64,000 bases of DNA from Diplonema papillatum (GCA_030068145.1 JAPJBO010000855.1:34717-98716); one strand, 5' to 3'. Shown: positions 1 to 10,161, numbered from the stretch's first letter. Translations and numbers: made by a program. The notes: generated by a model from the sequence alone, not told the origin.

Positions 1-44
1 TTGTAAGTGTTGCGGCCGACTTTTATTTTATTTTCCCGCCTCGG

Positions 45-608
45 CGATACTCGACGTGGCTGCTTTGACTCCGAATGGAAGGGAGGGAATATAGAGGTAG
101 ACAATACAAGCACAATGTGATGTGTTCTTCACATACACCACCGTGTGTGTGTTGTTTTCTCACTCAGGACTTTGACTTGTTGTGTTTGTGTGATTGATCG
201 TGCAGGGGTAGACCCGCATGACCTCCACAACCGTGCAACACGTGTTTCGGTAGTTACAGCACATGGGAATCCCTTCGGTTCTTTGTCTGGCAGCATCGTC
301 GAGCATTTCCTTCCAAGCTGGCGCTTAGCTGCTTCGACTCCGAATGAAAGGGGGGAAATATAGAGGTAAGGGACAAATACAATACAAACACAATCTGATT
401 TGTTCTTCGCTTACACCACCGTGTGTTGTTTTCTCACTCAGGACTTTGACCTGTTGTGTTTGTGTGATTTGTCGTGTAGGGGTAGACCCGCATGACCTCA
501 CGTCCGTTCAACACGTGGTTCGGTAGTTACAGCACTTGGGATCCCTTCTGTTCTTTGTCGGGCAGCATCGTCGAGCATTTCCTTTCAAGCTGGCGCTTAT
601 GTAAAATA
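45..608 (+). repeat. Two tandem copies of interspersed repeat G
   Basis: Two copies of an approximately 280-bp repeat abut at about 327/328. Each runs from a CTCGACGT-GCTGC start through a conserved CTTACACCACCGTGTG block and a TTCGGTAGTTACAGCA block to the end GCGCTTATGTAAA. The second copy lacks the first bases of the unit, so the junction is a direct fusion. The start and the internal GGCAGCATCGTCGAGCATTT are imperfect inverted repeats. The A-rich 3' end suggests a SINE-like retroposon, but no target duplication was found here. Bases 1-44 match part of the sequence near 1920 (TTGTAAGTGTTGCG). Confidence 0.75.
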
Positions 609-724
609 AAAAGGGGGTTTTGTGCTTCGCGTGCAGCGCAGGGCGTGATATCGTTTGGGGGTTCGTTCTCAGCACTCACGCGCAGACTTCTTCCGGAAGT
701 GTTCCTCAGCACAACACTGCTGCC

Positions 725-988
725 AAAATACTCGAGGGACTGCCTTGTGCTCATTTCGAACGGAGGCTAGAGGAGGAGAAAAACAATACGACTACAAAGC
801 GGGTCTTTTTGAGAGTGCAAGTTCGCTTAGGGATCCGGGGTTTTTGTTGAACGCTTACGCCCGCCACTAAACCCAGATTTACCTGTGTTTCGTGTGGGCT
901 ACAGCACATTTACCTCCTTTGATCTATCGCAACTGGCAGTCTCCTCAAGCATTTCCTACAAAGCGGGTGCTTATACAAAAAAAAAAAA
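725..988 (+). repeat. Interspersed repeat E, full-length copy
   Basis: This is one of about eight E copies in the window. It begins AAAATACTCGAGGG and ends GGTGCTTATAC followed by A12, a variable A tail. The subterminal sequences AATACTCGAGG-CTGCC and GGCAG-CTCCTCAAG-ATTT are inverted repeats shared in design with family G, so E and G look like sister subfamilies. This copy is interrupted by a 30-bp family A insertion at 811-840. The stretch 609-724 upstream has a partial H-like end (TTCCGGAAGTGTT) and no gene. Confidence 0.75.
811..840 (-). mobile_element. 30-bp truncated family A insertion inside repeat E
   Basis: Other E copies read GGGTC-T(6)-GTTGAACGC here. This copy has exactly 30 extra bases, the conserved end of family A, between two TTTTT blocks (806-810 and 841-845). 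On the minus strand the insert ends in CACTCTC-AAAAA, so it reads as an extremely 5'-truncated retroposon with an oligo-A junction. It is the shortest A insertion in the window. Confidence 0.7.
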
Positions 989-1283
989 CACGTCTCGAAT
1001 CCTGGCGGTATGCACAAAACCCCACTTCGTTTCTTTCGTTCCAGATAACAATTATTTGTAAAACTCGAAAGAGAACGCTGGGTGGGCGTGTTTGGGAGGG
1101 GATTAGCCCTAACGAGCACGTTCGCTCGCTAACAGGCTAGCTTCCCCCCGGCACGTACAAAACAGATTGTTTTTCTTTCTTCGCCACAAACACGCGAACG
1201 CAGTTAACTCGTTCTGACCGTCCCGCTAACGACCTTCCTCTTGCTTCGGTGTGTGAGCCACGGCCGTCTACGGTTGTCTTTTT

Positions 1284-1425
1284 AGAGTGAAAGATTCGCT
1301 TGAAACTCCGGGGTTTTGGAGTCTGCTGGTGACTTTTGGCAGTATGGGGAGATATCCTTTATGCTATGCGTGTGCTTCAGGGTGGTGATAACACGAGGTG
1401 AGGGAGTATCGAAGACACCCTGCAC
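1284..1425 (-). repeat. Family A retroposon copy
   Basis: The + strand reads TTTTT-AGAGTGAAAGATTCGC, then CTCCGGGG and further family blocks up to a GATAACACGAGG-like end. Orientation is given as minus because the oligo-T on the + strand is then a 3' A tail. Bases 989-1283 hold nothing I can assign. Confidence 0.7.
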
Positions 1426-1798
1426 GGCAGCAATCTCCGGTGGAAGTGCCGCCGTCACGTCACGCATGATTCGAAGCACATGCTCGGCATCGTCACCCCC
1501 GAAGGGACTGTAGGTTCTTGTGCGAGCCATTCTGACCGCCTGTCTTTGAAAATGGTGGCGAACAAGGTTAGTGCCGCCAGATACGTCCCCGTCTCCGAAG
1601 GTGTGTACGTTTGCTGTTGATCGTTGGTGGTTTCGGCCACCATCCACGTACCCGACACCAGTGTGTGGTGCCGCAGTAGGTGTATTTTTGGAGGAGCCAT
1701 CTCAGATCTGCAACTTGCGAAACGGCTTCTCCGCTTCGTGCGGTCGACGATATGCGTCGTTCTGATGTCTGACGACTTTGTTTCATTCGTGCGCTTTT

Positions 1799-1945
1799 TA
1801 GCGTTTATTGTGGTTTAGAGGCTCGGTGTTTTAGGGTCTCCGGTTGACCATTGAGGCTGTGAGGCGGGTAGTATGAGGGTAGTAGGTACGCTTATACACT
1901 TTAACTACGGCTAGCCATGTTTGTAAGTGTTGCGACCGACACCAA
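1799..1945 (-). repeat. Family B copy with GACCGACACC tail block
   Basis: The + strand shows TTTTTAGCGTTTATTGTGG, then GTCTCCGGTTGACCATTGAG, and later GGCTAGCCATGT with GCGACCGACACCAAG. The last two blocks also end some family A copies (10162-10345, 28353-28540), which ties A and B together as related modular elements. Bases 1426-1798 hold no recognisable gene. Confidence 0.65.
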
Positions 1946-1972
1946 GAAGAAATTCGCTTTGAATTTAGTCTT

Positions 1973-2103
1973 ATTCGTTGTCATTTACACCCCCCCCTGA
2001 GGCCTAAATTTTAGCCGAGGGGTAATTTCCAGGGGGGAAAAATGTTTCTTGGGTTTGAAGAGCGCGTTCAAGGGGGGGGGGGGGGGGGTAAATGACAACG
2101 AAT
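1973..2103. mobile_element. Short inverted-repeat element containing repeat W
   Basis: ATTCGTTGTCATTTAC at 1973-1988 is inverted at 2088-2103. Between them lie C-run/G-run arms, a GAGGCCTAAATTTTAGCC near-palindrome and repeat W (AATGTTTCTTGGGTTTGAAG, then a G-run of about 18). The same end sequence recurs singly at 33578-33600 and 37767-37785. This looks like a small MITE-like element; no target duplication was confirmed. Confidence 0.5.
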
Positions 2104-2532
2104 TTACTGATAGACTTCTTTTGTGCTTCCGCCCGATCCCTTATTACGGGATTGTTACTTTCTCTTTTGCTTTTCTTTCTGAGTGCAGCGCACAGCTAAA
2201 GGCAAGCGGAGTGCACTACCTATTTCTGTGGAACCTACGTTTGTGGGCCATATGCTTCGTGTTGGGTGTGCGATAGGTGTCGAAAGGGCGCAAAACAACG
2301 TCGAGACGCACACCATTGTTGGATGCTACTTTTTTCGAGCGAAGGTTCATTTTCTTCCCTTTTCTTTCTTCTTTGCGGTTTAATGGTGTATGCGTGGTGG
2401 TGCAGAGAATTGCTAGACGCACTGAAGCAGTGCAGTGAAGTGTACGAGCAGGTTCTGCCACTTGAGCAGCTCAGCCGTTTTCAAGATTCTTTTGTTTGTG
2501 CGTGCCGGTTGATCGTATTTACCCTGTGTCAT

Positions 2533-2640
2533 TTCAGGTAAGGAACTCTGATCAACCTCCAAAACACGCTGCCTATGTTTTAGCCTAGCACAATACATTG
2601 AAGGGCAACCCGCAAGGTTGTTAGCACCAAAGGGCGTACG
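2533..2640 (+). repeat. Repeat N copy
   Basis: This copy begins CAGGTAAGGAACTCTGATC and continues through CCAAAACACGCTGCC to GGGCAACCCGCAAGG. Two more copies lie at 24842-24975 and 58476-58650. The first bases fit a consensus 5' splice site (CAG/GTAAG), and a short pyrimidine stretch precedes them. Bases 2104-2532 contain no assignable gene. Confidence 0.6.
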
Positions 2641-2873
2641 TTGACGGCCCATCTCGTGCCCAGTTCCTTGTCTGGGACCTTGAGTGTCAAACTCACCCGA
2701 CCCGAAGGCGGTTGATTCCTTCCTGGAGGCAGGTTTTCTACACCGGCGCAGGTTGCTTGAGGTTGCATTATTTGTTCTCCTCTTTTTCTCTTTATTCAAA
2801 ACGGGGATTTCTCCACAGGCGTCCTCAAAAAGCGTTCCCAGATTTCTTTTATTCTGAGTGGAAGTTCGTTTAG

Positions 2874-2970
2874 TGTTTCCGACGATCCCAAATGGACGTA
2901 CAGATTGGTGTCTTTCGACCTCTTGTGTGCTTGTGAAGTTCAGCTTATTGCGTGCTTGTGGTGATCGGTG
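2874..2970 (-). repeat. Family C copy
   Basis: The + strand reads GTGTTTCCGACGATCCC, ACGTACAGATTGGTGTC, TTTCGACCTCTTGTG and CAGCTTATTGC. About ten C copies occur, all in this direction. The left end is usually preceded by T's, so on the minus strand the unit ends GGAAACACAAAA. Confidence 0.7.
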
Positions 2971-3245
2971 GTTTTCTTTTTTTTTTTTATGCGACCGCGA
3001 TTTTCAGGGTATTAGTTCAGAGTTCAACGGGTTTGCAGATATTGACCGTTTGTGGGGAGGCGGTTTGGTCAGCGCTTTCGTTTCGGTGGCTCGGGGCGGA
3101 GCTGACACACCCCTGCAACTTTGTCCGAAAGTAACCGCGGCTTGTATCACTTAGGTCTGCCCTCTGCGCCCTCTGCGCCTTCGCGCAAATACCACCCTCC
3201 CACCTATCGATTTTTCCTGGAAACGCTGTGTTTTGCGTTTTTCCG

Positions 3246-3587
3246 CAGGGCATACGCTCCACGTGTGGAACGTGTGGATTTCCACACGCTAATTCTTTTT
3301 AGAGTGCAAGTTCGCTTAGGGATCCGGGGTTTTATAGTCTCCTTTTTTGGATGTTGTTCCCCCACGTGTGGATCCACAGGTACCACATGTGGATTTTGAT
3401 TTATTGGTCCACATGCCTAGTGATCAAGGCCGCACAGCCAGGTGTCGGCAAGTCCAGTAGCGACGCTATATTTTTTTTTGCCGTCGCACACAAGGGGAAA
3501 GGGGTTTTTTTCCCCCTCGAACCTTAAGCGCCCACACGTGGACCACACGTGTTTTCTCTGAGACCGAAAACGGAGTGTAAGCCCTGA
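3246..3587 (+). mobile_element. Family T element with hAT-like ends, copy 1
   Basis: The left end is CAGGGCATACGCTCC and the right end GGAGTGTAAGCCCTG, which are inverted repeats. The interior carries nested CACGTGTGG/CCACACGTG palindromes and a conserved GGCCGCACAGCCAGG block. GTTTTTCC flanks both sides one base out from the CAGGG/CCCTG ends, a likely 8-bp target duplication. A family A insertion splits it at 3301-3342. Related copies are at 60713-61049, 23386-23806 and, in part, 44345-44430. No transposase is present, so it is non-autonomous. Confidence 0.6.
3301..3342 (-). mobile_element. 42-bp family A insertion in element T
   Basis: TTTTT precedes AGAGTGCAAGTTCGCTTAGG and TTTTTT follows the CTCC at 3342. 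The uninterrupted T copy at 60.7 kb has only a T-run at this point, giving an empty-site comparison. Confidence 0.65.
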
Positions 3588-3899
3588 GTTTTTCCTACGA
3601 TTTTTTTATATTTCCCTCGGTCGACCCGGCGTTGGTCGAAATCTGAAACGTAAACTAACAATGAAGAATGGAGTGGTGAAGTGCAGCCGTGGCTCGGAAC
3701 ATACTGACTCCTGCTCCAGCATTCGGAGCATGTATCTCTCTTTTGTGTGCAAGTAGCGTCCAGTATTTCAGAGCCTTAAAGAAGAACGGACTTGGTGTGG
3801 AGGGACGCGGCTGGGGGGGCGTATGTTGGCATTCAAAAGACGGCTACTATTCGAGTGTTTCGATCTAAACGTAAGAATTCTGCTTGATCGGTCACATTC

Positions 3900-3993
3900 A
3901 GAGTGCAAAGCTTCGCTTAAAGACACGGGGTTTTAAAGGTCCCCGTTGTCGTATAGGTTCCATAAAGGTATCGTGTATTGGTGTCTGTAGCAC
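3900..3993 (-). repeat. Family A copy, divergent
   Basis: AGAGTGCAAAGCTTCGCTT is followed by CGGGGTTTTAAAGG and a GTTCCATAAAGGTATCG block, which matches the subgroup also seen at 31197 and 11935. Bases 3588-3899 hold no gene I can support. Confidence 0.6.
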
Positions 3994-4730
3994 AACATGC
4001 ATAACATCAGGTCCACAAGCCAATACCTAGGCAATTCCTTAAGGAAAAACATCAAACCCCCATACCGCAGCCACAAAAAACAGCCCGACACAGGGAACCC
4101 AAAAACATTCGGAAACCCCAGGAAAGTTTGATCCACACCGGGTTGATAAACCACCCGCAAAATGTGTCGCCAAACCGCCGGGACCCTGAAAGGACCCTGA
4201 AAGACCCCTATTTTGCCGAAGAAAGGGGGGGCCCCAGCATCCCAAAACTAGAAACCTACCACGCGGGTGGTCCTAAAATGCTCGGGAAATTCAAAACTGG
4301 TCGGCGAGATGAGGGAAACCATTCCGACCTAGCAAATAACGGGCTTGTGACCGGGATGAAAAGAATGGTTTGGATGTACCAACGCTCACCAAAACGATCA
4401 CCTTCTTTAACCACTACTTGCGACCCACCTTTGCTGTTGAACCGAATTGAAAATCAAGCGCCGTCGAACAATCCGAATGTGCCAATTCCCTCAGCGAGCT
4501 GCAGTAGTGTTTTTGACGTTCAAAAGACCGGTGTTGTGTTAGAGTGGGTCAGACGGTGAAGATGCCGGTATCCAGTAGGGAGAGCGTTTTTGACGTTCAA
4601 TAGGCCTGGAACGCTTTGACGTTCGCGTTAACAGTGTTCTCAGAGGAGAACTCGTGTTCTCAGAGGAGACGAGCTCGGTGCCACCGGCTGACTAGCACTG
4701 GGGCGGGTGTTGTTTCATGTTTCGAGAAGT
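3994..4730. other. Unassigned stretch
   Basis: A 143-codon frame runs at 4128-4559 on the + strand, but it shows no recognisable domain, and a run of similar length is open on the other strand. A small duplication of GTGTTCTCAGAGGAGA occurs near 4640-4665. I see nothing else. Confidence 0.3.
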
Positions 4731-5035
4731 CGGCGTGCTTTGGGTCTCCGGTTGACCGTTGAGAGAGACGGGGGGTAGTTCTGCTTCAGGAAACAAACGG
4801 GGCGCGGGGGGTCGTTGTTATTGGTGCTGGTTTGTGGGATAAGGTGAGGGAAAAGAAAAAGGGGGGTTCTTTTTTGCGGTGGTCTCCGCTGGTCTGGTAG
4901 TCCGTGCTACCTCCTTTCTAGCGTTATTTGTGGATTAGGAGGTCGGTATTTTAAAGTCTCCGGTTGACCGTAGAGGCTTGAGTATGGCGGGGGGTTGAGA
5001 AAAGTGAGAGGGTGCAGCTCGTTTCGGGTGTTGTG
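4731..5035 (-). repeat. Two family B copies, one partial
   Basis: A partial copy (GGGTCTCCGGTTGACCGTTGAG) lies near 4740-4790. A longer copy begins TAGCGTTATTTGTGGATTAG at 4918 and is almost identical over some 110 bp to the target-duplicated copy at 26453-26687. Confidence 0.65.
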
Positions 5036-5334
5036 TGTTTCTTTTACACTCGTTCTCTTTTCTATTCACTACTGTACGTCCTCTTTCACTCTTTTACTCT
5101 CTTTGGCTAGCCAAAAAAAAAAAAGACTCCTGCGACCGACACCACGAACACATTCGCAATGAATGTGGCCCTGGGGGGGGGGGGGGGGGTGTATCGAAAG
5201 GTTGTACTGATTTCTGTCGGTTGGTGGTCCTCTCACTTTTCCGTCGTTTCATGTCTCGTAGATAGGCGGTGTTGCTGCCGCCGCCCAACGATGAGCAGCC
5301 CGAGCAGTACCAGGGCGGCCTTTTCAGTCCTTCT

Positions 5335-5420
5335 TACTAGTGCACTAGAGTAGTGCACCAGTCTTGACCAGTAAAAACTCACTAGTAATGACAAATCACT
5401 AGTAAAGGTATCTTCGCCAG
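5335..5420. repeat. ACTAGT-rich short repeat cluster
   Basis: ACTAGTGCACTAG and several CACTAGTAA/CAGTAA variants cluster here. A larger version is at 36385-36550. No product is predicted. Confidence 0.5.
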
Positions 5421-6189
5421 TAATATTACTCGTAAGAACGCTGTTTTCCCCAATGAATAGTGCACCGTGTACTCCAGACGATTCAACAGGCCAGTACGGG
5501 GACGCTTAATCCTCCCTTCAAAAAGTCTTTGCTTCCCTTTTTTGTTTTGCGTTTTTTTTTTTTTTTTTTTTTTTTTGACAGCAAGCCCTTCGTTCTGAAA
5601 AGGGGTAAAAAGGAGACAAGACTTCTGTGGGCACAGAAATGAAATGTATGCGGAACTTGACGTGACCCTTCGTTTGCTGTATTTTTCTATATATTTTTTC
5701 ACCCATCTTTTGTGTTGAAAACGAGCTGAGTGGCAACGTGCCTTGTGTGTTGTGTGTGTGGCCCAGTTGTCTCTTGTGGGTCCTCGTAAACAAGGGCATC
5801 GAATTTGTTCCGTGAGACTTCGCTTCTCTGTTTGTCAGAAAGCGCTTTCGATATTCGCCGGCTGATAAATTCCACCCAGCCAATCCGAGATCCGCAGCCG
5901 TCGATCTACAGTTGGCAGCGGCACGCGCGATTGCGACCAGACGATGACGAAGGGCGGCTGATAAACTTTTGGAACCTGCCCCAACCCAGACCGACAGCTG
6001 CTGATGATGACCGTTGAATCCCTTGGGCAAGGAAGCATAGGGTCTGCCTCCTCCCGTCTGAATGCACCGGTCATGGACTGGTTGGTCGTATTGCCGCGCT
6101 CGGCGCGGAAACCGCAGCAAAGTGGTAGTGGTCGTTTTGCTTGAGTTCGCCAGCTCGATGACGGCGGTGGGGAAATCTTCGTTCGGGGG
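5421..6189. other. Unassigned stretch with T24 tract
   Basis: A T-run of about 24 lies at 5552-5575. A 244-codon open stretch on the minus strand crosses it, but its composition is dominated by homopolymer-encoded lysine and it has no domain, so I do not call it a gene. Confidence 0.3.
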
Positions 6190-6470
6190 GGTCGTTGTAT
6201 AATGGCTTAGCTTGAAGGGGATTGGAAAGGTTGAAAAAGGTTTGGGGGTCACCGTCGTGTTTGTGCTTTTTATTTTTTATTTTTATTTTTTTTTGGGGGG
6301 GGATTATTTTTTTTCGGGGGGTTCGCGTAACCATTCTTTTCCGGAAGATAACGTTATCTTTTCTTTTCTCTCTGTCTCTCTCTTTGGCTAGCAAAGCGAC
6401 TATTGCGACCGACACCACGACACACCCGTAATGAATGTGATCAAGGGCCCCCCACGTTCTACATGTTGAG
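6190..6470 (+). repeat. Dispersed repeat pair, order 1
   Basis: A block reading TCGTTGTATAATGG-TTAGC (6190-6245) is followed by a second block TTTTCCGGAAGATAACGTT (6335-6470) that contains CTCTCTTTGGCTAGC and GCGACCGACACCACG. Both recur at 37520-37740 in the reverse order. Confidence 0.55.
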
Positions 6471-6804
6471 CATTGAGTTCTTTAAGGTGCAAGTGCCATC
6501 AAGGCAGGCGAGCACATGTTGAGCAGGGGCTGCCTGACTTAGCTGTATGTATTCTGTATATTTTTCTGCGTCGCTTACCCCCCCCCCCTTTTTTCCTCGC
6601 GTTCAAAGACTTGTTCCTCCCGTGTAGGCGGTGTGGCCTAGTGCCTTTGCTTGTCTGGTTCATTTGGGGAATTGGTTCCCGAACTTTTTTCGGTTTCTTG
6701 TTTCCAGCGGTTTCGAAAGTCCGTCCGGGTGACGATGATTGGAGGCAATTGAATTATCCTATATTCGTGATGCGTTTCCGTTGATTTTTGGTGGGCCCCC
6801 CGGG

Positions 6805-6895
6805 GGGGAAATTTTAGTTTAACGTTTAGGCAGAGCACCGCCTCTCATGCATGGTTGATGCTAGCTTCAAGTCTTCTCCAAGGAGGTGAGGCCGG
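6805..6895 (+). repeat. Repeat D (hairpin repeat)
   Basis: After a G7 run the copy reads AAATTTTAGTTTAACG, then GGCAGAGCACCGCC, CTCATGCATGGTTGATGC and a variant final hairpin CTTCTCCAAGGAGG. In this copy the last hairpin has changed on both sides but can still pair. Confidence 0.65.
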
Positions 6896-6956
6896 CGGCA
6901 GGGTCTGGATGAATCTGGCCGCGGGTTCAGGCTCAGGAGCGACACCTCCTCTTTTC

Positions 6957-7003
6957 AGAGTTAAAGTTCGCTTGAAATTCCGGGGTTTAGGGTCTCCTTG
7001 TAA
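6957..7003 (-). repeat. Family A copy, short
   Basis: CTTTTC-AGAGTTAAAGTTCGC continues to GGGGTTTAGGGTCTCC, where similarity stops. Confidence 0.6.
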
Positions 7004-7070
7004 CTCGTTGAACGCCGGTGTTTGCGCGAGTAAGAACCAGGGGGGGAAAGCCTGATCCACGCGAGTCGAT

Positions 7071-7233
7071 TATGTGCACCACTGCCTGGCCCATGGTCGA
7101 CCTCTGGTTGATTGTGTGTGCACCACTGCCTGGCCCATGGTTGACCTCTGGTTGATTATGTGTGCACCACTGCCTGGCCCATGGTCGACCTCTGGTTGAT
7201 TATGTGTGCACCACTGCCTGGCCCATGGGCGAC
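7071..7233. repeat. 44-bp tandem repeat, about 3.7 units
   Basis: ACTGCCTGGCCCATGG recurs at 7081, 7125, 7169 and 7213, exactly 44 bp apart, with only one or two base differences between units. The near-identity indicates recent expansion. Confidence 0.9.
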
Positions 7234-7315
7234 CGCCAAAGTCTAACTGACACGTTCCCATAGATAGCTTGAGAATCTGGGGTTGGAAAGTCACATCCGG
7301 AGTTCTGGAAAATGT

Positions 7316-7560
7316 GAGAACATTTCCGGAGTTGGGGCTTGCACTGATTAACGAAGCAACGACGAGCAGCATCAACTGACCAAAAGTGATGAAAATGATA
7401 AGGCAAAAGTTTCTGTTCTTCGCGTGTGCAAGGCACTTTTTCGTTGGCTTCGTTTTCTAGAGTGAAAGTTTTCTCTTTCATGTGCAACCGTTGTTCCGGA
7501 AATGTTCCTGTCAGTACAGATGTACTATTGAGAAAGAAACTTGAAGTATGGCTAAAAAAA
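7316..7560 (+). repeat. Family H copy
   Basis: The left end AACATTTCCGGAGTTGG and the right part GTTGTTCCGGAAATGTT are inverted repeats, with inner inverted CGAAGCAACG/CGTTGGCTTCG. Other copies lie at 11298, 17405 and 61155. In several loci H is followed directly by E or G. Here it is followed by a short unassigned stretch. Confidence 0.7.
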
Positions 7561-7619
7561 CGGATGGAAACGCGTTTACTTACCATCATAGCCCTTCCCC
7601 CAACGAGAGCAGAGTCTTC

Positions 7620-8005
7620 GACTATTCTCTTTTCCTGGACCTTTCTTGTTACTTTCTTTGAGTGGTGTGTGTGCCTTCAATCCGTTCTCTTTTCCTTTGT
7701 ATTGCCGACAATCACCCGAGGTTGATGTACAGTCTGATGCCTTGGACCTTTCTTGTAACTGTCTTTGAGTGGTGTGTGTGCCTTCAATCTGTTCTCTTTT
7801 CCTTTGTATTGCCGACCAACACCCGAGGTTGATGTACAGTCTCATGCCTTGGACCTTTCTTGTTACTTTCTTTGAGTGGTGTGTGTGCCTTCAATCCGTT
7901 CCCTTTTCCTTTGTATTCCGACTATCACCCGGGGTTGATGTACAGCCTGATTTCTTGGTCCTTTCTTGTTACTTCCTTTGTCCCTTTGAATGGTGGTACT
8001 GCTAT
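7620..8005. repeat. 107-bp tandem repeat, about 3.5 units
   Basis: CTTTCTTGTTACTTTC-like unit starts are at 7641, 7748, 7855 and 7961, with period 107/107/106. The unit includes GTGTGCCTTCAATCCG and GGTTGATGTACAG. No coding function is inferred. Bases 8006-8560 hold nothing I recognise. Confidence 0.9.
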
Positions 8006-8633
8006 CAGTCCGTTCCCACTTTCATTTTTCTCTTCGCTGTACTTGGAGTGAAAACTTTTGTGTTCCCAGTCCTCGACAGTATCTTTTCCTTTCTACCGGG
8101 TATCTCCCCTTTTTGACTCAGGTTCAGCTACTGGCGGAAGTTGATTGAGACGGCGTCTGTTTCGTGGTTCTCGGTGATCCTGTTGTTCGGTACGTTCTTG
8201 TTTCCTTTTCGTAACGACAGCGCAAGTGTCACACCGACCGGTGGTTGTTGGTTTAGGGTTGAGTGCTACCCCATTTTCTGGTCATTTTAGGGTCGTTTTC
8301 GGGTCATTCGTCGGGTTTAGGTTTAAGGATAACCCTGTACCACGTCGATTTATAGGATTCCACTGGGGTCCTGTTGGGTACCACCAACAGTACGAGTTTG
8401 ATGTCGTTGGCTCCTTGCAGAGTCCAGCGGGTTTCCGATGCCGTACAAGTGAAACTGCTCGCGTACACAGCGGACACGCGCGCACAACTAAAAAAGCTGA
8501 AGTATGGCCAAAGATAAAGTGGTGTCACCTGAGGGGGTAATCTCAGGGCCGCCCACGTGATAAGCCGTTAAGCATTGAGTTCTTTTAAGTACATGAACCA
8601 CACGGATTAACATGCACTGCCTTGAAAGTCAGG

Positions 8634-9020
8634 TTATCGGATGACGTCGTCACCTGCCATCGCGTCGTCAAGGTCGAGCATTTGTGGAGCTAGCGGGGTT
8701 TGGCTTTCTTGCGATTCCAGAGACTGAGTCGGCGAGTACGAGGGCGGGCACGTGTGCCCGTTTTTCACTTTCGAGGGCTTTGGCGTGCCCGTGGTCCCCG
8801 GTCGTTGCTGAGAGCTGCTTGCCCTCGGAACCTTCTTCTTCCTTCGATGCACCCCTGACTCGGGGGTGGTCGCCTTCGTCTTCTTCCGCTTGCGGCCGGC
8901 GATCGGGCCTTCCTTCGGGGTGCCGAGAACCCTCTTCTTCAGCGCTGGTCGTTCGCTGGTTCCTGGCGTTGGTGGCGGCCTCTTGGTCGCCCGTCCGGTT
9001 GCCGCCGTCTCCTTTTTCCG
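8634..9020 (-). CDS. Basic protein fragment with acidic tail, tandem unit 1
   Basis: An open frame of 129 codons, bounded upstream by a stop and without an ATG, encodes a Lys/Arg/Pro/Ser-rich chain containing RKRKKTKATTPESG (a nuclear-localisation-like cluster). It ends LDLDDAM-GDDVI-R. The next unit (9129-9437) encodes the same order of motifs with many differences but the same stop position. Retention of frame and tail in two diverged copies suggests real coding sequence, perhaps an exon of a longer gene. The unit is flanked by a repeated ATTGAGTTCTTT-AAGTACATGA block at about 8570, 9070 and 9430. I do not recognise the family. Confidence 0.4.
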   Translation of the reverse strand, partial: RKKETAATGRATKRPPPTPGTSERPALKKRVLGTPKEGPIAGRKRKKTKATTPESGVHRRKKKVPRASSSQQRPGTTGTPKPSKVKNGHTCPPSYSPTQSLESQESQTPLAPQMLDLDDAMAGDDVIR

Positions 9021-9128
9021 TTAAGCAGTGTGAACTTGAAACGCAGGTACCACAGGGGTAAGCTTGCATTGAGTTCTTTGAAGTACATGAGCCACATGGA
9101 TTAGCATGCACTGTGTCGCCGCTTAAGG

Positions 9129-9437
9129 TTACTTTATGACGTCGTCACCTGTCATTGCGTCGTCAAGGTCGAGTACTTGTGGCGCCAGGGGCGCTGGGCT
9201 TTCTTGCGGTTCCGGGGATTGCGTGGGGGGGCACAGGTGCGGACAGGCTTGCACGTTTTTCACTCTCGAGGGCACTGGAGTGCTTGGGGACGTCGGACGT
9301 TTCTGGTAGCTGCTTGCTTCAAGGGCCTTCCTCTTTCTTCGTTGCATCCCTGACTCGGGTGTGGTCGCCTTCGCCTTCTTCCGCTTGCGGCCGGCGATCG
9401 GATTCTCCTTCGGGGAGCCGTTAAGCACTGGGAACTT
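9129..9437 (-). CDS. Basic protein fragment with acidic tail, tandem unit 2
   Basis: This is a second, shorter copy of the frame at 8634-9020: 103 codons open, without an ATG, containing IAGRKRKKAKATTPESG and ending LDLDDAMTGDDVIK. The extra 5' part of unit 1 is absent. The strongest conservation is at the basic cluster and the acidic last 16 residues. It could be an exon or a decayed duplicate; no start or splice site is convincing. Confidence 0.4.
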   Translation of the reverse strand, partial: KFPVLNGSPKENPIAGRKRKKAKATTPESGMQRRKRKALEASSYQKRPTSPSTPVPSRVKNVQACPHLCPPTQSPEPQESPAPLAPQVLDLDDAMTGDDVIK

Positions 9438-10161
9438 TTAAGTACACGGACCACACGGATCAGCATGCAGCTGTTAAGCAGCGGCTGCCGGCTTATCCCG
9501 TGACACCTTTTATATGTAGTTGGTTATCATGAATAGACTACATTATAGAAAGAGTAGCGTTGGCACTCTTACAGGTTCGTTCCCTCGTAGCTCGCCGGGA
9601 ACGGGCACTCCGGTGCAACTGGGTGCCCATTCCCATGCCACCGAAAGAAAAAAAGAGTGTGAAAAAAGCTCGAATTCTGTTTGGCGACCCGAGAGGGATT
9701 TTTGACTATCCTGGCCAGGCGCTTATTCTCTCGCTTTTTCCCTTTTTTCTTTCTTATTCTGCGCTCTATTCTAACTCAGGGGCACCGATCCGGCTGCGCT
9801 GGGCTTCGTTCAGCCGGGAATCGGCTGTTTTCTTTTTTTTCCGGCTTCTGAAGGGTTTCCACGGGGAATCGCACTGTGGAAGATGGAGAGTGCCCTTTAC
9901 TTGTTCACGCCGTCTGCGGGCATTCTTCTTCGTGACGCCTCAGGACAATGGACTTGAAGAAAAAACGGGCAAGGGTGGGTAAAATTACGGTGTTTTTCTC
10001 GGGAGCGACGGGGTACGGGGTGATAACCTTTCTACACACGTGTAAGTTCTCGTCGGAATAGTATTCATCTTCTTCTGGGATCTTCGATCTTAGTTTGTTT
10101 GTCGAGCGTAAACGAAGCATCCGACCACTTTCGGTATTATATTATTATTCACTTTTTTTTT
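9438..10161. other. Unassigned stretch with a relative of the 58-bp array unit
   Basis: Around 10010-10100 the order CGACGGGGTACGGGGTGATAA, AAGTTCTCGTCGGAATAG and GATCTTCGATCTTAG resembles the single-copy parent of the array at 21411-21754 and a third copy at 56615-56700. No gene is supported. Confidence 0.4.

Noticed and set aside
5518-6252. 244-codon minus-strand frame
   Set aside because: It crosses a homopolymer encoding lysines and includes repeat sequence; no domain or coding-like composition.
7071-8005. Direct repeats as a CRISPR array
   Set aside because: Units are contiguous without spacers, and the sequence is eukaryotic in character.
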